A stretch of 64,000 nucleotides of DNA, taken from assembly GCF_002754195.1 (NCBI RefSeq), contig NZ_PEEU01000001.1, forward strand, positions 4,650,001-4,714,000, in the 5' to 3' direction. Position 1 is the first letter of the stretch. Each line of letters begins with the position of its first letter. Source of the stretch: Flavobacterium sp. 9. Lineage in GTDB: Bacteria > Bacteroidota > Bacteroidia > Flavobacteriales > Flavobacteriaceae. The notes under the pieces are model-generated. The model ran no database searches, was not told where the DNA came from, and was given only the letters and a program-made list of their open reading frames with translations. Shown one piece after another: positions 15,389 to 24,403 of this stretch. A program made the position numbers and the translations under genes.

Positions 15389-15934
15389 CTAAGAAATCTT
15401 CTCAATTAATTGCTGTAATATTAATTGTCCTTCTTCCCAATATTTTAAATCAGAATCTGAATTAATATGCCCTTGCTGTCCGACGTTTACAAAATCACTT
15501 CCCCATTTTTCGGCAAAATATTGTTTTCTTTCGAAAGAAGCATAAGGATCATTTTCGCTTGCGACAACTATTGAAGGAAATGGTAATTTTGAAATTGGCA
15601 TTGGCGCAAAATTCCGAACAGATTCCGGAGTGTGTTGAGGTGAATCTACATCAGCGGGAGCGACCAATAATGCGCCTACAATATTCTTGTTTGTATTTGC
15701 TGCTGCCCAATGTTGTACTAATGAAACTGCCAAACTATGCGCGACCAAAATAGTTGGGCGATCAAGTTTTGCAACTTCTTCGTTTAAGCGTTCGATCCAT
15801 TCTTCGCGAATAGGTTCGTCCCAATTGTCCTGAACTAAACGAATAGAATTTTTAAATTTTTTATGCCAAAAGGTTTGCCAGTGTTTTACGCCAGAATTTC
15901 CTAATCCGGGTAATATTAATAAGTTTGTTTCCAT
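15389..15934 (-). CDS. RBBP9/YdeN-type serine hydrolase
   Basis: A 181-residue small alpha/beta hydrolase of the RBBP9/YdeN family. It opens with NLLILPGLGNSGVKHWQTFW. The nucleophile lies in VAHSLAVSL, the acid in SENDPYAS and the His in QQGHINSD. It lacks a signal peptide and is cytoplasmic. It ends 22 bp before the start of the next hydrolase gene on the same strand reading order, so the two are probably co-transcribed. Physiological substrate unknown. Confidence 0.87.
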   Translation of the reverse strand: METNLLILPGLGNSGVKHWQTFWHKKFKNSIRLVQDNWDEPIREEWIERLNEEVAKLDRPTILVAHSLAVSLVQHWAAANTNKNIVGALLVAPADVDSPQHTPESVRNFAPMPISKLPFPSIVVASENDPYASFERKQYFAEKWGSDFVNVGQQGHINSDSDLKYWEEGQLILQQLIEKIS

Positions 15935-15956
15935 TGCCGTGGATTTTATTTAGAGA

Positions 15957-16781
15957 TTATTTTTTGTGTTCCTTTATAATTCGGTTTACTTCGTTTACAA
16001 GAAGTGGAAAACCAGGTTCTGTCATTCCGTGACCATAACCGTCCAGTTCATAGAGTTTGGTTTGTTTATGTCCAACTAACTTCATCATGCGCGCCATATA
16101 TGCGTTTTCTTCATATCGGCCCAGCATTTCCATTTCGCGATCTCCGGTAATTAATAAAAGTGGCGGCGCATCAGCGCGAACATAAAACAATGGAGCAAAA
16201 GCATCAATAGTTGGCGTAGTATCAGGAATTCCGTTTTCTTTTCTAATTTGAAAATGCGTAATACATTGTCCGCTAAACGGAATTAATCCAGCGATTTTAT
16301 TCGCATCGATTCCTTCTTTTTGAAGCCATTTTTTATCTAATCCAATCATCGAAGTCAGATATCCTCCAGCAGAATGCCCTGACACGAAGATTAAAGAAGT
16401 ATCTCCGCCATAAGACGCGATATTGTTAAAAGCCCAAGCAACGGCAGCAGCGGCATCTTCAATAGCTTTTGCGGCTTTTACTTTTGGTGCTAGTCTATAA
16501 TTCACGCCAATAATCGCAAAACCTTTATTTTTTAAAGCTTCCGGAATTTCTTTATTGCCACCGGTTAATCCTCCGCCATGAAACCAAACAATGGTAGCGA
16601 AATCTTTTTTATTTTTCGGATAATAAATATCAAGAACACAGCGTTCGTTAATATAACTGTCAGACTTATTGGTTGCTGCGTTATAATATTGAATATTTGA
16701 TTTTGTTTCGTATTCTAAGTTTTGAGAAAATGAAGCAATCCCAATAAAGAATAAAACAAGTAAGAGGATTATTTTTTTCAT
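15957..16781 (-). CDS. Secreted alpha/beta hydrolase (esterase/lipase)
   Basis: A 274-residue protein with a signal peptide (MKKIILLLVLFFIGIASFSQ). The oxyanion motif HGGGLTGGN, the nucleophile SGHSAGGYL, the acid region ITGDREME and the catalytic His in GYGHGMTEPG mark a hormone-sensitive-lipase or acetylxylan-esterase-like fold (BD-FAE type). It probably works in the periplasm on short esters. It is the upstream gene of a pair with the RBBP9-like hydrolase. Confidence 0.87.
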   Translation of the reverse strand: MKKIILLLVLFFIGIASFSQNLEYETKSNIQYYNAATNKSDSYINERCVLDIYYPKNKKDFATIVWFHGGGLTGGNKEIPEALKNKGFAIIGVNYRLAPKVKAAKAIEDAAAAVAWAFNNIASYGGDTSLIFVSGHSAGGYLTSMIGLDKKWLQKEGIDANKIAGLIPFSGQCITHFQIRKENGIPDTTPTIDAFAPLFYVRADAPPLLLITGDREMEMLGRYEENAYMARMMKLVGHKQTKLYELDGYGHGMTEPGFPLLVNEVNRIIKEHKK

Positions 16782-16848
16782 TTTAAAATTTTGAATTATA
16801 TCAACTAGTTTTAGATCGTTTAAATAATCTAAAATCTATCCCGAGGCT

Positions 16849-16864
16849 TCGGGACTGCAATCTA
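16849..16864 (+). repeat. Short CCCGA..TCGGG palindrome
   Basis: TCCCGAGGCTTCGGGA, another copy of the 16-bp palindrome found at eight sites in the window, here in the gap between the DUF3276 and esterase genes. Confidence 0.7.
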
Positions 16865-16886
16865 AAATAATAAATTTATATATAAA

Positions 16887-16918
16887 AAAAGTCCAAAATG
16901 CGGGACATATTGGACTTG
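16887..16918 (-). terminator. Terminator of the DUF3276 gene
   Basis: AAGTCCAA (16889-16896) and TTGGACTT (16910-16917) form a stem. On the minus strand it is followed by a run of T (A run 16884-16890). Confidence 0.75.
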
Positions 16919-16942
16919 TACTTTTAAAAAAGTTATATTCGA

Positions 16943-17326
16943 CTAAATATCGTCAAAATCAATATCAGTAAAACTAGTTCTTTGCGTTTCCGGCTTATCA
17001 GAACCGTATTCTTTTTTGAAATCTTTTTGGTGTCTTTCAGAAATTACTTCTTCGCCTTTGTGGTTCAAGACATATGAAGTCATTTCTTCTAGTATTTCGG
17101 CAAAAGCACTAAAATCTTCTTTATACAAGTAAATTTTGTGTTTTTTAAAATGAAAAGAACCATCTTCTTCAGTAAATTTTTTACTTTCGGTAATCGTGAT
17201 ATAATAATCGTCAGCTTTAGTAGCTCTCACATCAAAGAAATAAGTTCTTCTTCCTGCTCGTAATACTTTAGAAAAAATCTCTTCTTTTTCTAACATGTCA
17301 TTTTCTCTCATAATACGTTCTATCAT
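16943..17326 (-). CDS. DUF3276 family, PUR-alpha-like nucleic-acid-binding protein
   Basis: A 127-residue protein. The central part (EEIFSKVLRAGRRTYFFDVR, then DDYYITITESKKF and KIYLYKEDFSAFAEILEEMT) matches the Bacteroidetes DUF3276 group. This is a PUR-domain fold related to eukaryotic Pur-alpha and its Borrelia homologue, which bind single-stranded DNA or RNA. The C-terminus is acidic and disordered (ending DIDFDDI). The start may be either of two nearby Met codons. It follows the ABC exporter gene by 54 bp on the same strand. Confidence 0.85.
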   Translation of the reverse strand: MIERIMRENDMLEKEEIFSKVLRAGRRTYFFDVRATKADDYYITITESKKFTEEDGSFHFKKHKIYLYKEDFSAFAEILEEMTSYVLNHKGEEVISERHQKDFKKEYGSDKPETQRTSFTDIDFDDI

Positions 17327-17380
17327 TTTTTGGAATTAATAGTACTCAAAAATCATAAAAATTTATCTATTACGCAACAT

Positions 17381-19159
17381 TTAAAGTAATTCTTTTTCCG
17401 AAAGTTGTTTTAAATATAACGATGAATAATAGCCTTCCTGATTTATTAATTGATTATGAGAGCCTTGTTGTATGATTCTTCCGTCTTCTAAAATGATTAT
17501 TTTATCGGCATTCTTAGCCGATGAAACTCGATGACTGACTATTATTGTAGTTTTATCTTTACAAATTTCGAATAAATTACTTAAAATCGTTTCTTCGGTT
17601 TCAGTATCTACTGCAGACAAACAATCGTCGAAAAGTAAAATAGCCGGGTTTTTAATAATCGCACGCGCAATAGATACACGTTGCTTTTGTCCGCCCGAAA
17701 GTGTGATTCCTCTTTCTCCTAAAATGGTATCATATTGTTTGTTAAAAGCAATGATATTGTCGTGAACCATAGCGCTTTTGGCTGCTTCTTCAACTTCTTC
17801 GTCAGTTGCATTTTGATTCCCAAATTTGATATTATTTTTAATCGTATCCGAGAATAAAAAAGCATCCTGAGGCACAATTCCAATGTTGTTTCTTAAGTCA
17901 TTTAAATTTAAAGTACTTATTTCATTTTGGTCAATTGTGATTCTTCCTTCTGTAACATCATATAAACGAGAAATCAATGATAATATTGTGGACTTTCCAG
18001 AACCTGTTTTTCCAAGAATTGCCAATGTTTCTCCTTTTTTTACTGTAAAAGTGACATTTTTCAGCGCTTGGATATTAGTATCTTCATAAGTATAACTCAC
18101 ATTTTCAAAAGCAATAGAACCTTGAATATCGGAGTGATTTTCGTTGTTGTTTTTGATTTCCGGTTCAATTTTCAAAAATTCATTCAAACGTTTTTGAGAA
18201 GCTTCTGCTTCCTGAACCATTGACGAAACCCATCCTAAAGAAGCTACAGGCCAGGTTAGCATATTTACATATAAAATAAACTCAGCAATTGTACCAATAT
18301 TTGCAATCGTTCCGTTGATGTACATTACACCTCCAAAATAAATTACCACAAGATTACTAATTCCGATTAAAGCAATCATCAAAGGTCCAAATAACGATTG
18401 TACTTTGGCTAAATCTAAGCTCTTCTTTTTGCTTTCATCGGCAAGAGCCACCATATTATTCTGATGTTGATTTTCTAAAGAATAGGCTTTTATAACACGA
18501 ATTCCTGAGAATATTTCTTGTGAAAAACTCGAAACTTTTGACAGATATTGCTGAAAAGTAGTGCTTCGTTTGTTGATTTCTGAACTCAGTTTAAAAATGC
18601 AATACGATAGAATTGGCAATGGCAAAATTGTATATAAAGTCAACAATGGCGAAACATTATACATATATATAATAACGATCGCAAAACGGATAAAGGTATT
18701 TATCGTGTACATAACCGCCGGACCAACATACATACGAACCTTAGAAACATCTTCGCTGATACGATTCATTAAATCTCCTGTTCGGTTTTGCTTGTAAAAG
18801 TTTTGCGAAAGATTCTCGTATTGTTTGAAAACCTCATTTTTTAAATCAAACTCGATATGACGCGACATTACGATTAAAGTCTGACGCATTAAAAAAGTTA
18901 GGAAACCCGCGACAATTGTAGTAGCTATGATTAGCAGTACGTTATGAATTAATCCTTCGCGATAAGTATCAATAATTGCCTGCGAGGTTTGATCTGCTTT
19001 TGGCAGTTTATCAAACTTCTCGATCGCGTTTAAAGACTTGCTAATTAGCTTTGGAGTAAATAAAGAGAATATTTGTGCGATTATGGTGATTAAAATTCCT
19101 AAAGAGAAACTATATTTATATTTAATGAAATATTTGTTTAAATAGCTTAATTCTTTCAT
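17381..19159 (-). CDS. ABC exporter, fused permease and ATPase
   Basis: A 592-residue half-transporter. Residues about 1-330 form a six-helix transmembrane domain; about 348-585 are the nucleotide-binding domain. Walker A is GKTGSGKST, the signature is LSGGQKQR, Walker B is AILLFDD and the switch His lies in IIVSHR. It is of the MsbA/MdlB type and probably works as a homodimer in the inner membrane exporting lipid or hydrophobic substrates. Substrate unknown. DUF3276 lies just downstream. Confidence 0.93.
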   Translation of the reverse strand: MKELSYLNKYFIKYKYSFSLGILITIIAQIFSLFTPKLISKSLNAIEKFDKLPKADQTSQAIIDTYREGLIHNVLLIIATTIVAGFLTFLMRQTLIVMSRHIEFDLKNEVFKQYENLSQNFYKQNRTGDLMNRISEDVSKVRMYVGPAVMYTINTFIRFAIVIIYMYNVSPLLTLYTILPLPILSYCIFKLSSEINKRSTTFQQYLSKVSSFSQEIFSGIRVIKAYSLENQHQNNMVALADESKKKSLDLAKVQSLFGPLMIALIGISNLVVIYFGGVMYINGTIANIGTIAEFILYVNMLTWPVASLGWVSSMVQEAEASQKRLNEFLKIEPEIKNNNENHSDIQGSIAFENVSYTYEDTNIQALKNVTFTVKKGETLAILGKTGSGKSTILSLISRLYDVTEGRITIDQNEISTLNLNDLRNNIGIVPQDAFLFSDTIKNNIKFGNQNATDEEVEEAAKSAMVHDNIIAFNKQYDTILGERGITLSGGQKQRVSIARAIIKNPAILLFDDCLSAVDTETEETILSNLFEICKDKTTIIVSHRVSSAKNADKIIILEDGRIIQQGSHNQLINQEGYYSSLYLKQLSEKELL

Positions 19160-19362
19160 TTTTTTAAGAGATTCAATGTTGAAATGTTTGGATTTTATAA
19201 ATTAATATGAATTAAAGTTAGTGTAATTTATAATTTAATCAGAACAAATCGATTGTTTAATTGTTATTTTAAAGATAAAAAATTAGCACATATGCATTTT
19301 TTAATTATGTTTGAGATGTCTTTTTGACAAATTCATAATTTTAACTAATAAATACTATAGCT

Positions 19363-20469
19363 ATGGATGCAACTTTCGCAACTGGAAAGGAACTTCAAAA
19401 AATGGATCCGGTTTTTGGTCAATTATCTTTTGACGATCACGAACAAATTGTTTTTTGCAATGACAAAGATACAGGTTTAAAAGCAATTATTGGTATTCAT
19501 AATTCAGTTATGGGGCCAGCTTTGGGAGGTACTAGAATGTGGAATTATAATACTGAATGGGAAGCATTAAACGATGTTTTGCGTCTTTCAAGAGGTATGA
19601 CATATAAATCTGCGATTACCGGACTTAATATTGGTGGTGGTAAAGCAGTAATTATTGGTGACGCTAAAACGCAAAAAACTCCTGAGTTAATGCGTAAGTT
19701 TGGTGAGTTTGTTCACTCTCTTGGTGGAAGATATATCACTGCAGAAGATGTTGGAATGGAAACTAAAGATATGGACACTGTTAGAGATGTAACGCCTTAT
19801 GTTACTGGAATCTCTGAAGAAAGAGGTGGTTCTGGAAATCCTTCTCCTGTAACGGCTTATGGTGTTTATTTAGGAATGAAAGCTGCTGCTAAAAGTCAGT
19901 TTGGTACTGATGTTTTAGACGGTAAAAAAGTTTTGGTTCAGGGAATTGGTCACGTTGGTGAAGCTTTGGTTGAGTATTTAACTAAAGAAGGAGCGATCGT
20001 TACAATTACAGATATCAACGAAGAAAAATTATATCAGGTCGCTCAAAAGTATAACGCTACAATTTATACAGGTGAAGATTTATATACCGCAGATGTTGAT
20101 ATTTATGCGCCATGTGCAATGGGAGCAATTATCAACGATAATACTGTAGATAAAATTAAAGCTAAAGTAATTGCCGGAGCTGCGAATAATCAATTGGCTG
20201 ACGAGAATGTTCACGGAGCGAGATTGCAAGAAAGAGGTATTTTATATGCGCCGGATTTCTTGATCAACGCTGGTGGAATCATCAATGTTTATGCTGAATT
20301 AGAGCACTACGGTAAAGCTGAAATCATGTCTAAAACAGAAAATATCTATAATACTACTTTAGAAATTATTGATTATGCTGTAAAAAACGGAATGACAACG
20401 CATAAAGCTGCGCTAACAATTGCTCAAAATCGTATCGATTTGAGAAAAATTGAAAATGCTAAGAAGTAA
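19363..20469 (+). CDS. Leu/Phe/Val/Glu-type amino acid dehydrogenase
   Basis: A 368-residue NAD-dependent dehydrogenase. The substrate-domain motif GGGKAVIIGD holds the catalytic Lys. The coenzyme domain has VLVQGIGHVGEALVEYL as a Rossmann motif, and later motifs are ITDINEEKL and APCAMGAIIND. The text is closest to leucine dehydrogenase, which deaminates branched-chain amino acids reversibly. It is monocistronic, with a strong terminator. The start MDATFATGKELQKMDP fits the family. Confidence 0.92.
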   Translation: MDATFATGKELQKMDPVFGQLSFDDHEQIVFCNDKDTGLKAIIGIHNSVMGPALGGTRMWNYNTEWEALNDVLRLSRGMTYKSAITGLNIGGGKAVIIGDAKTQKTPELMRKFGEFVHSLGGRYITAEDVGMETKDMDTVRDVTPYVTGISEERGGSGNPSPVTAYGVYLGMKAAAKSQFGTDVLDGKKVLVQGIGHVGEALVEYLTKEGAIVTITDINEEKLYQVAQKYNATIYTGEDLYTADVDIYAPCAMGAIINDNTVDKIKAKVIAGAANNQLADENVHGARLQERGILYAPDFLINAGGIINVYAELEHYGKAEIMSKTENIYNTTLEIIDYAVKNGMTTHKAALTIAQNRIDLRKIENAKK

Positions 20470-20490
20470 TTAATTTCAATTTATAATATT

Positions 20491-20534
20491 AAATCTCAGT
20501 TTGCAGTTTGGTCTGTAAACTGAGATTTTTTTTT
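20491..20534 (+). terminator. Terminator of the amino acid dehydrogenase gene
   Basis: A 12-bp perfect stem AAATCTCAGTTT / AAACTGAGATTT with a 14-base loop and a long T run. Confidence 0.9.
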
Positions 20535-20707
20535 AATAGTTATTCTTCGACTGTTTACTAAATACTGATAATGGATCACTGTAAATGGAGACTCATCGCT
20601 GAATTCTGAAAACTGACCACTAAAACGATGACTTTTTTACGAATTAATTTTAATATAAGGATTGAAATTCCTAATTTTGCAGACTAATTTTTAAATGTTC
20701 TTACAAG

Positions 20708-21652
20708 GTGGTAAATAGAAGACACATACGCGTTAAAGTAATGCAATCCATTTATGCAATGCATCAAAGCGGTTCTGATAATATGGAAAAAGAAGAGAAG
20801 TTTCTTTTTTACAGCATAGATAATATTCAGGACTTATATCTTATAATGCTTTCTTCATTAATTGAAATCTGCAAAAAAGAATCTGTTTTTTTACATCTTT
20901 CAAGCAAAAAACATCTTGCAACTGCTGCAGAACGTAATCCAAATGAAAAATTCGTTAAAAACAAAATTTTTCAACTTCTTGCCGAAAGCAATTCTCTTAG
21001 CATCGCTTTAGAAAATCGTAAAATCAACAACTGGTCATTAAATGACGATTATATCATTTTGCTTTTAAATGATATTAAAGCAAGCGACTTGTATGCAAAA
21101 TACATGAGCACAACTACAAATACTTTTGAAGAAGACAGACAATTTGTAATTGATTTGTTTGCTGATGTAATTGTTCCTAACGAAAAATTATACGAGTATT
21201 TAGAAGATGATAAATTGACTTGGGTTGATGATATTCCTGTTGTAAATACACATATCATCAAACAATTGAAAGCAATCAAAACAGAAGATCCTGACGATTT
21301 TAGAGTGCCAAAATTGTATAAAGATGTTGAAGATAAAGATTTTGCTAAAGACTTGTTCAGAAGAACAGTTTTAAACGAATCTATTCTGGCAAAAGAATAC
21401 GATGATAAAACACCAAACTGGGACAGCGAAAGGATTGCTGAAATTGATACTATTATCTTGAAAATGGCAATTTGTGAGTTCTTGAAATTTCCTTCGATTC
21501 CAGTAAAAGTAACTCTTAACGAATATTTAGAAATTGCTAAAGAGTATTCTACACCAAAAAGTAGTATTTTTATCAACGGAATTTTAGATAATCTTGTTAA
21601 AGAGCTTACCGCTAATAAAAAGATGATTAAAGTTGGACGTGGGTTAATGTAA
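20708..21652 (+). CDS. nusB: Transcription antitermination factor NusB (long Bacteroidetes form)
   Basis: A 314-residue protein, about twice E. coli NusB. It opens with VNRRHIRVKVMQSIYAMHQS from a GTG start; the ATG further in (codon 12) would cut the conserved RRHIRVK segment. The canonical NusB domain fills the C-terminal third (NWDSERIAEIDTIILKMAIC, then PSIPVKVTLNEYLEIAKEYS and FINGILDNLVKEL). The inserted middle region is typical of Bacteroidetes. NusB binds boxA RNA with NusE to antiterminate rRNA operons. It is followed by yajC, 105 bp away. Confidence 0.93.
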   Translation: MVNRRHIRVKVMQSIYAMHQSGSDNMEKEEKFLFYSIDNIQDLYLIMLSSLIEICKKESVFLHLSSKKHLATAAERNPNEKFVKNKIFQLLAESNSLSIALENRKINNWSLNDDYIILLLNDIKASDLYAKYMSTTTNTFEEDRQFVIDLFADVIVPNEKLYEYLEDDKLTWVDDIPVVNTHIIKQLKAIKTEDPDDFRVPKLYKDVEDKDFAKDLFRRTVLNESILAKEYDDKTPNWDSERIAEIDTIILKMAICEFLKFPSIPVKVTLNEYLEIAKEYSTPKSSIFINGILDNLVKELTANKKMIKVGRGLM

Positions 21653-21757
21653 GATCTGAGAAATCTCAATTTTATTAATGTCACTCTGAGCGTCCCGAAG
21701 CTTAGGGAGAAGAGCTAAAAACATAAATATTAATAACAAAAATAAAAACTGAATACT

Positions 21758-22033
21758 ATGCAAGATTTAATGAAATTTGCGCCTTATTTACTAATGTTTG
21801 TCGTGTTGTATTTCTTTATGATCAGACCACAACAAAAAAGAGCAAAAAACGAAAAAGAATTTGAAAGCAGCCTAAAAGTAGGTGATAAGATAATTACAAA
21901 AAGTGGTTTTCACGGTAAAGTAGTAGAGCTTGCAGAAACAAGTGCAATTATCGAAACTATGTCTGGAAAATTAAAAATTGAGCGTTCAGCTATTTCTATG
22001 GAAATGAGCGCTGCTTTGAATAAAAAAGCGTAA
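21758..22033 (+). CDS. yajC: Preprotein translocase subunit YajC
   Basis: A 91-residue protein with a single N-terminal membrane segment (MFVVLYFFMIRPQQKRAKNE). The cytoplasmic part has KVGDKIITKSGFHGKVVELA, the YajC hallmark. YajC associates with SecDF and the SecYEG translocon. It follows nusB, an arrangement common in Bacteroidetes. Its terminator is strong. Confidence 0.95.
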   Translation: MQDLMKFAPYLLMFVVLYFFMIRPQQKRAKNEKEFESSLKVGDKIITKSGFHGKVVELAETSAIIETMSGKLKIERSAISMEMSAALNKKA

Positions 22034-22060
22034 TTTTTTTTAGAAATTCTAATAAAATAT

Positions 22061-22098
22061 AAATCCCCAATTCGTTTAGAATTGGGGATTTTTTTTGT
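22061..22098 (+). terminator. Terminator of yajC
   Basis: A 13-bp perfect stem AAATCCCCAATTC / GAATTGGGGATTT with a 5-base loop, followed by T8. Confidence 0.92.
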
Positions 22099-22117
22099 TT
22101 TAAAGTACACGCGATCT

Positions 22118-22256
22118 TGTCATTTCGACGGAGGAGAAATCTTCGTAAGTAGCTCGACAAGATTGTGTGTTATGATGTGTAAATACTTCGTGAGGTTGCT
22201 TCGTTCCTCGCAATGACTCGTTTTTGTGTGACAAAGGTCTCTATTGTAATTTGGCA
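22118..22256. repeat. GTCATTTCGA-type repeat
   Basis: TCTTGTCATTTCGACGGAGG, then AAATCTTCGTAAGTAGCTCG, then a tail with CTTCGTTCCTCGCAATGAC. The same family fills 1454-2103 and 37752-37920. Confidence 0.6.
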
Positions 22257-22305
22257 CTTCTCCCGAAGTTTCGGGACGCTCAGTGTGACATCAATAATTT
22301 AAATT

Positions 22306-22932
22306 CTATCTGTATTTATCATTCAATCCCAAGTTATTTAAAATCATTGGAATTACTTTCTCGATTCTTGATAACTTCGTTTTCTCTTGTTTAGCACTTT
22401 CAATATATTCCAGAAACTCATATTGCTTATAAGGACTGAATTTTTGAAAAGCTTCTGCTAAAGCTGGATTTTGATCCATTTCTTTTTGGAGAAGTTCAGA
22501 GATTATAGCTTCTTTTTTAGAAGGTTTTATAACTTTTCCTTGCTTTTCATTTTCAATTGCTTCAAGAATGTATTCTAAAACTTCTTTTTCGTTTACTTCT
22601 TCTTTTGATGTAAAACGCCATTGACGCATGGATTTTGTTTTGTCTTCCTGAGCATTGATTAGTCTTTTTTTTTCGTCTTTTAGAAAAACTCCATTCAGAA
22701 ACCAAATCGCAAAATAATTTTTAAAACCGCCAATCCCAATAACATTTCTTTTGTTGTAAACATAAATTGGGCCGCCCCATTTTATGGTTTCAACAAGTTC
22801 GGTTTTGTCAATAATTGATTTCAGGAAAAGAAGTTCTTCTTCCCAGTTATTGACTTTGTCCCAAACGTGTTTTTTATCAGAATTAGCTTCTTCCAAATTA
22901 TCTTTTTCTTTTAGGTTTTTCAGGTGCGTCAA
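22306..22932 (-). CDS. YdeI/DUF1801-type protein
   Basis: A 208-residue protein. The N-terminal half (about 40-130: [20 protein letters not shown], then [14 protein letters not shown]) matches the YdhG/DUF1801-like fold. The C-terminal half (about 165-205: [20 protein letters not shown]) is the YdeI/OmdA-associated motif, and these proteins are annotated as bacteriocin-protection or stress-related. The start lies inside the 3' end of pepT (35-bp overlap). No later Met would keep the conserved N-terminus, so the overlap is probably real and suggests translational coupling. Confidence 0.8.
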   Translation of the reverse strand: MTHLKNLKEKDNLEEANSDKKHVWDKVNNWEEELLFLKSIIDKTELVETIKWGGPIYVYNKRNVIGIGGFKNYFAIWFLNGVFLKDEKKRLINAQEDKTKSMRQWRFTSKEEVNEKEVLEYILEAIENEKQGKVIKPSKKEAIISELLQKEMDQNPALAEAFQKFSPYKQYEFLEYIESAKQEKTKLSRIEKVIPMILNNLGLNDKYR

Positions 22933-24193
22933 AAATGCCTGGAATTGCTGTTAATTCGGCAATTTTTACAATAACATCGGTTGCTTTTTGAATACTTTCT
23001 GCGGGAACATATTCGTATTTTCCATGAAAGTTGTGACCGCCAGCAAAGATATTCGGACAAGGTAATCCCATAAATGATAGTTGAGATCCGTCAGTTCCGC
23101 CGCGAATAGGTTTTATGATTGGTTTTATGTCCAATTCTCTCATTGCTTTTTCGGCGATATCAACAATGTGTTTTACCGGAAGTACTTTTTCCTTCATATT
23201 ATAATACTGATCTTTTACAACAGCAGTTACAATATCTTCACCAAATTGTTTAGCGAATTTTTTATTGATTTTCTTGGCAATTTTACCAATTAGATCTTTT
23301 CTTTTTTCGAATTTAATCTTGTTATGATCGCGAATAATCAATTCTAAAACTGTTTCTTCGATACTTCCTGTTAAGTGATGAACGTGGAAGAAACCTTCGT
23401 AACCTTTAGTTTCCTGAGGTGTTTCTCCTTTTGGAAGTTCGTTGATGAAATCATTTGCAATCAACATCGAATTGATCATTTTTCCTTTGGCATAACCAGG
23501 ATGAACGCTTTTTCCTTTGATTGTGATTTTGGCTCCAGCCGCATTAAAATTTTCATATTCTAATTCTCCAATCTGGCTTCCGTCCATGGTGTAAGCCCAT
23601 TGTGCGCCAAATTTTTCTACGTCAAAATGATGTGCTCCACGACCAATTTCTTCGTCAGGCGTAAAACCAATTCTGATTTTTCCGTGTTTAATTTCAGGAT
23701 GCTGAATTAAATATTCCATTGCCGAAACAATTTCTGTAATTCCGGCTTTATCATCTGCGCCTAACAAAGTTGTTCCGTCAGTTGTGATGATTGTTTGTCC
23801 TTTATATTGTAATAAATCTTTGAAGTAATTTGGAGATAAAATGATGTTTTTTTCTGCGTTTAAAACAATGTCTTTTCCGTCGTAGTTCTCTACTATTTGA
23901 GGTTTTACATTTGCTCCGCTAAAATCAGGTGAAGTATCAAAATGCGAAACAAAACCAATTGTTGGCACTTCATGATCTACATTACTTGGCAAAGTCGCCA
24001 TGATATAAGCTTTGTCGTCTATAGTTACATCAGAAAGACCAATTGTTTTTAGTTCTTCAACTAATTTGTTGGCAAGATTCCATTGTTTTTCTGTACTTGG
24101 TGTAGTTTGTGAATTTGGGTCTGATTCGGTATCAATTGTTACATAACTGATAAAACGATCTATAATATGTTGCATTTGTTGATTTTTTAGCAA
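22898..24193 (-). CDS. pepT: Peptidase T (tripeptide aminopeptidase)
   Basis: A 431-residue M20B metallopeptidase that removes the N-terminal residue from tripeptides in the cytoplasm. Two-zinc ligands lie in [12 protein letters not shown] (His, Asp), [10 protein letters not shown] (bridging Asp), [14 protein letters not shown] (catalytic Glu pair), [12 protein letters not shown] and the C-terminal [10 protein letters not shown]. The motif [19 protein letters not shown] is typical of PepT. The final residues PEKPKRKR are a basic tail that overlaps the next gene. Confidence 0.95.
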   Translation of the reverse strand: MLKNQQMQHIIDRFISYVTIDTESDPNSQTTPSTEKQWNLANKLVEELKTIGLSDVTIDDKAYIMATLPSNVDHEVPTIGFVSHFDTSPDFSGANVKPQIVENYDGKDIVLNAEKNIILSPNYFKDLLQYKGQTIITTDGTTLLGADDKAGITEIVSAMEYLIQHPEIKHGKIRIGFTPDEEIGRGAHHFDVEKFGAQWAYTMDGSQIGELEYENFNAAGAKITIKGKSVHPGYAKGKMINSMLIANDFINELPKGETPQETKGYEGFFHVHHLTGSIEETVLELIIRDHNKIKFEKRKDLIGKIAKKINKKFAKQFGEDIVTAVVKDQYYNMKEKVLPVKHIVDIAEKAMRELDIKPIIKPIRGGTDGSQLSFMGLPCPNIFAGGHNFHGKYEYVPAESIQKATDVIVKIAELTAIPGIFDAPEKPKRKR

Positions 24194-24259
24194 ATATAAG
24201 TAAATAGTTAGGCGTTGTAAAGCTGTAAATTATGAAAACTGTAAATTGAGATAAAAAAA

Positions 24260-24393
24260 TGCCACGAATTTCACGAATTAATGCTAATTCTTAAAAGCTA
24301 AAATCCAATCTCACAAATTTAAATTCATGAAATTGGATTTATAAGTTATCTGAAATATATTTTAATTCGTGTCAATTCGTGAAATTCGTGTCA
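24260..24393. repeat. GCCACGAATT..AATTCGTG palindrome
   Basis: GCCACGAATTTCACGAATT and AATTCGTGAAATTCGTGTC are inverted ends of a 134-bp AT-rich element, followed by a poly-A run. It lies between the FGE gene and pepT and could terminate the FGE transcript on the minus strand. Confidence 0.65.
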
Positions 24394-24403
24394 AAAAAAA
24401 AAA

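Larger units (their letters stand above)
21678..22291. repeat. 35-bp inverted repeats flanking yajC
   Basis: The left copy (21678-21712) starts ATGTCACTCTGAGCG and the right copy (22257-22291) ends CGCTCAGTGTGACAT. The two are reverse complements with about 3 mismatches and each carries the short CCCGA palindrome. Between them lie yajC, its terminator and GTCATTTCGA-type repeats. Confidence 0.7.

Noticed and set aside
22898..22932. Frameshift joining pepT and the YdeI-like gene
   Set aside because: Both proteins have complete family motifs and independent ends; a short overlap explains it.
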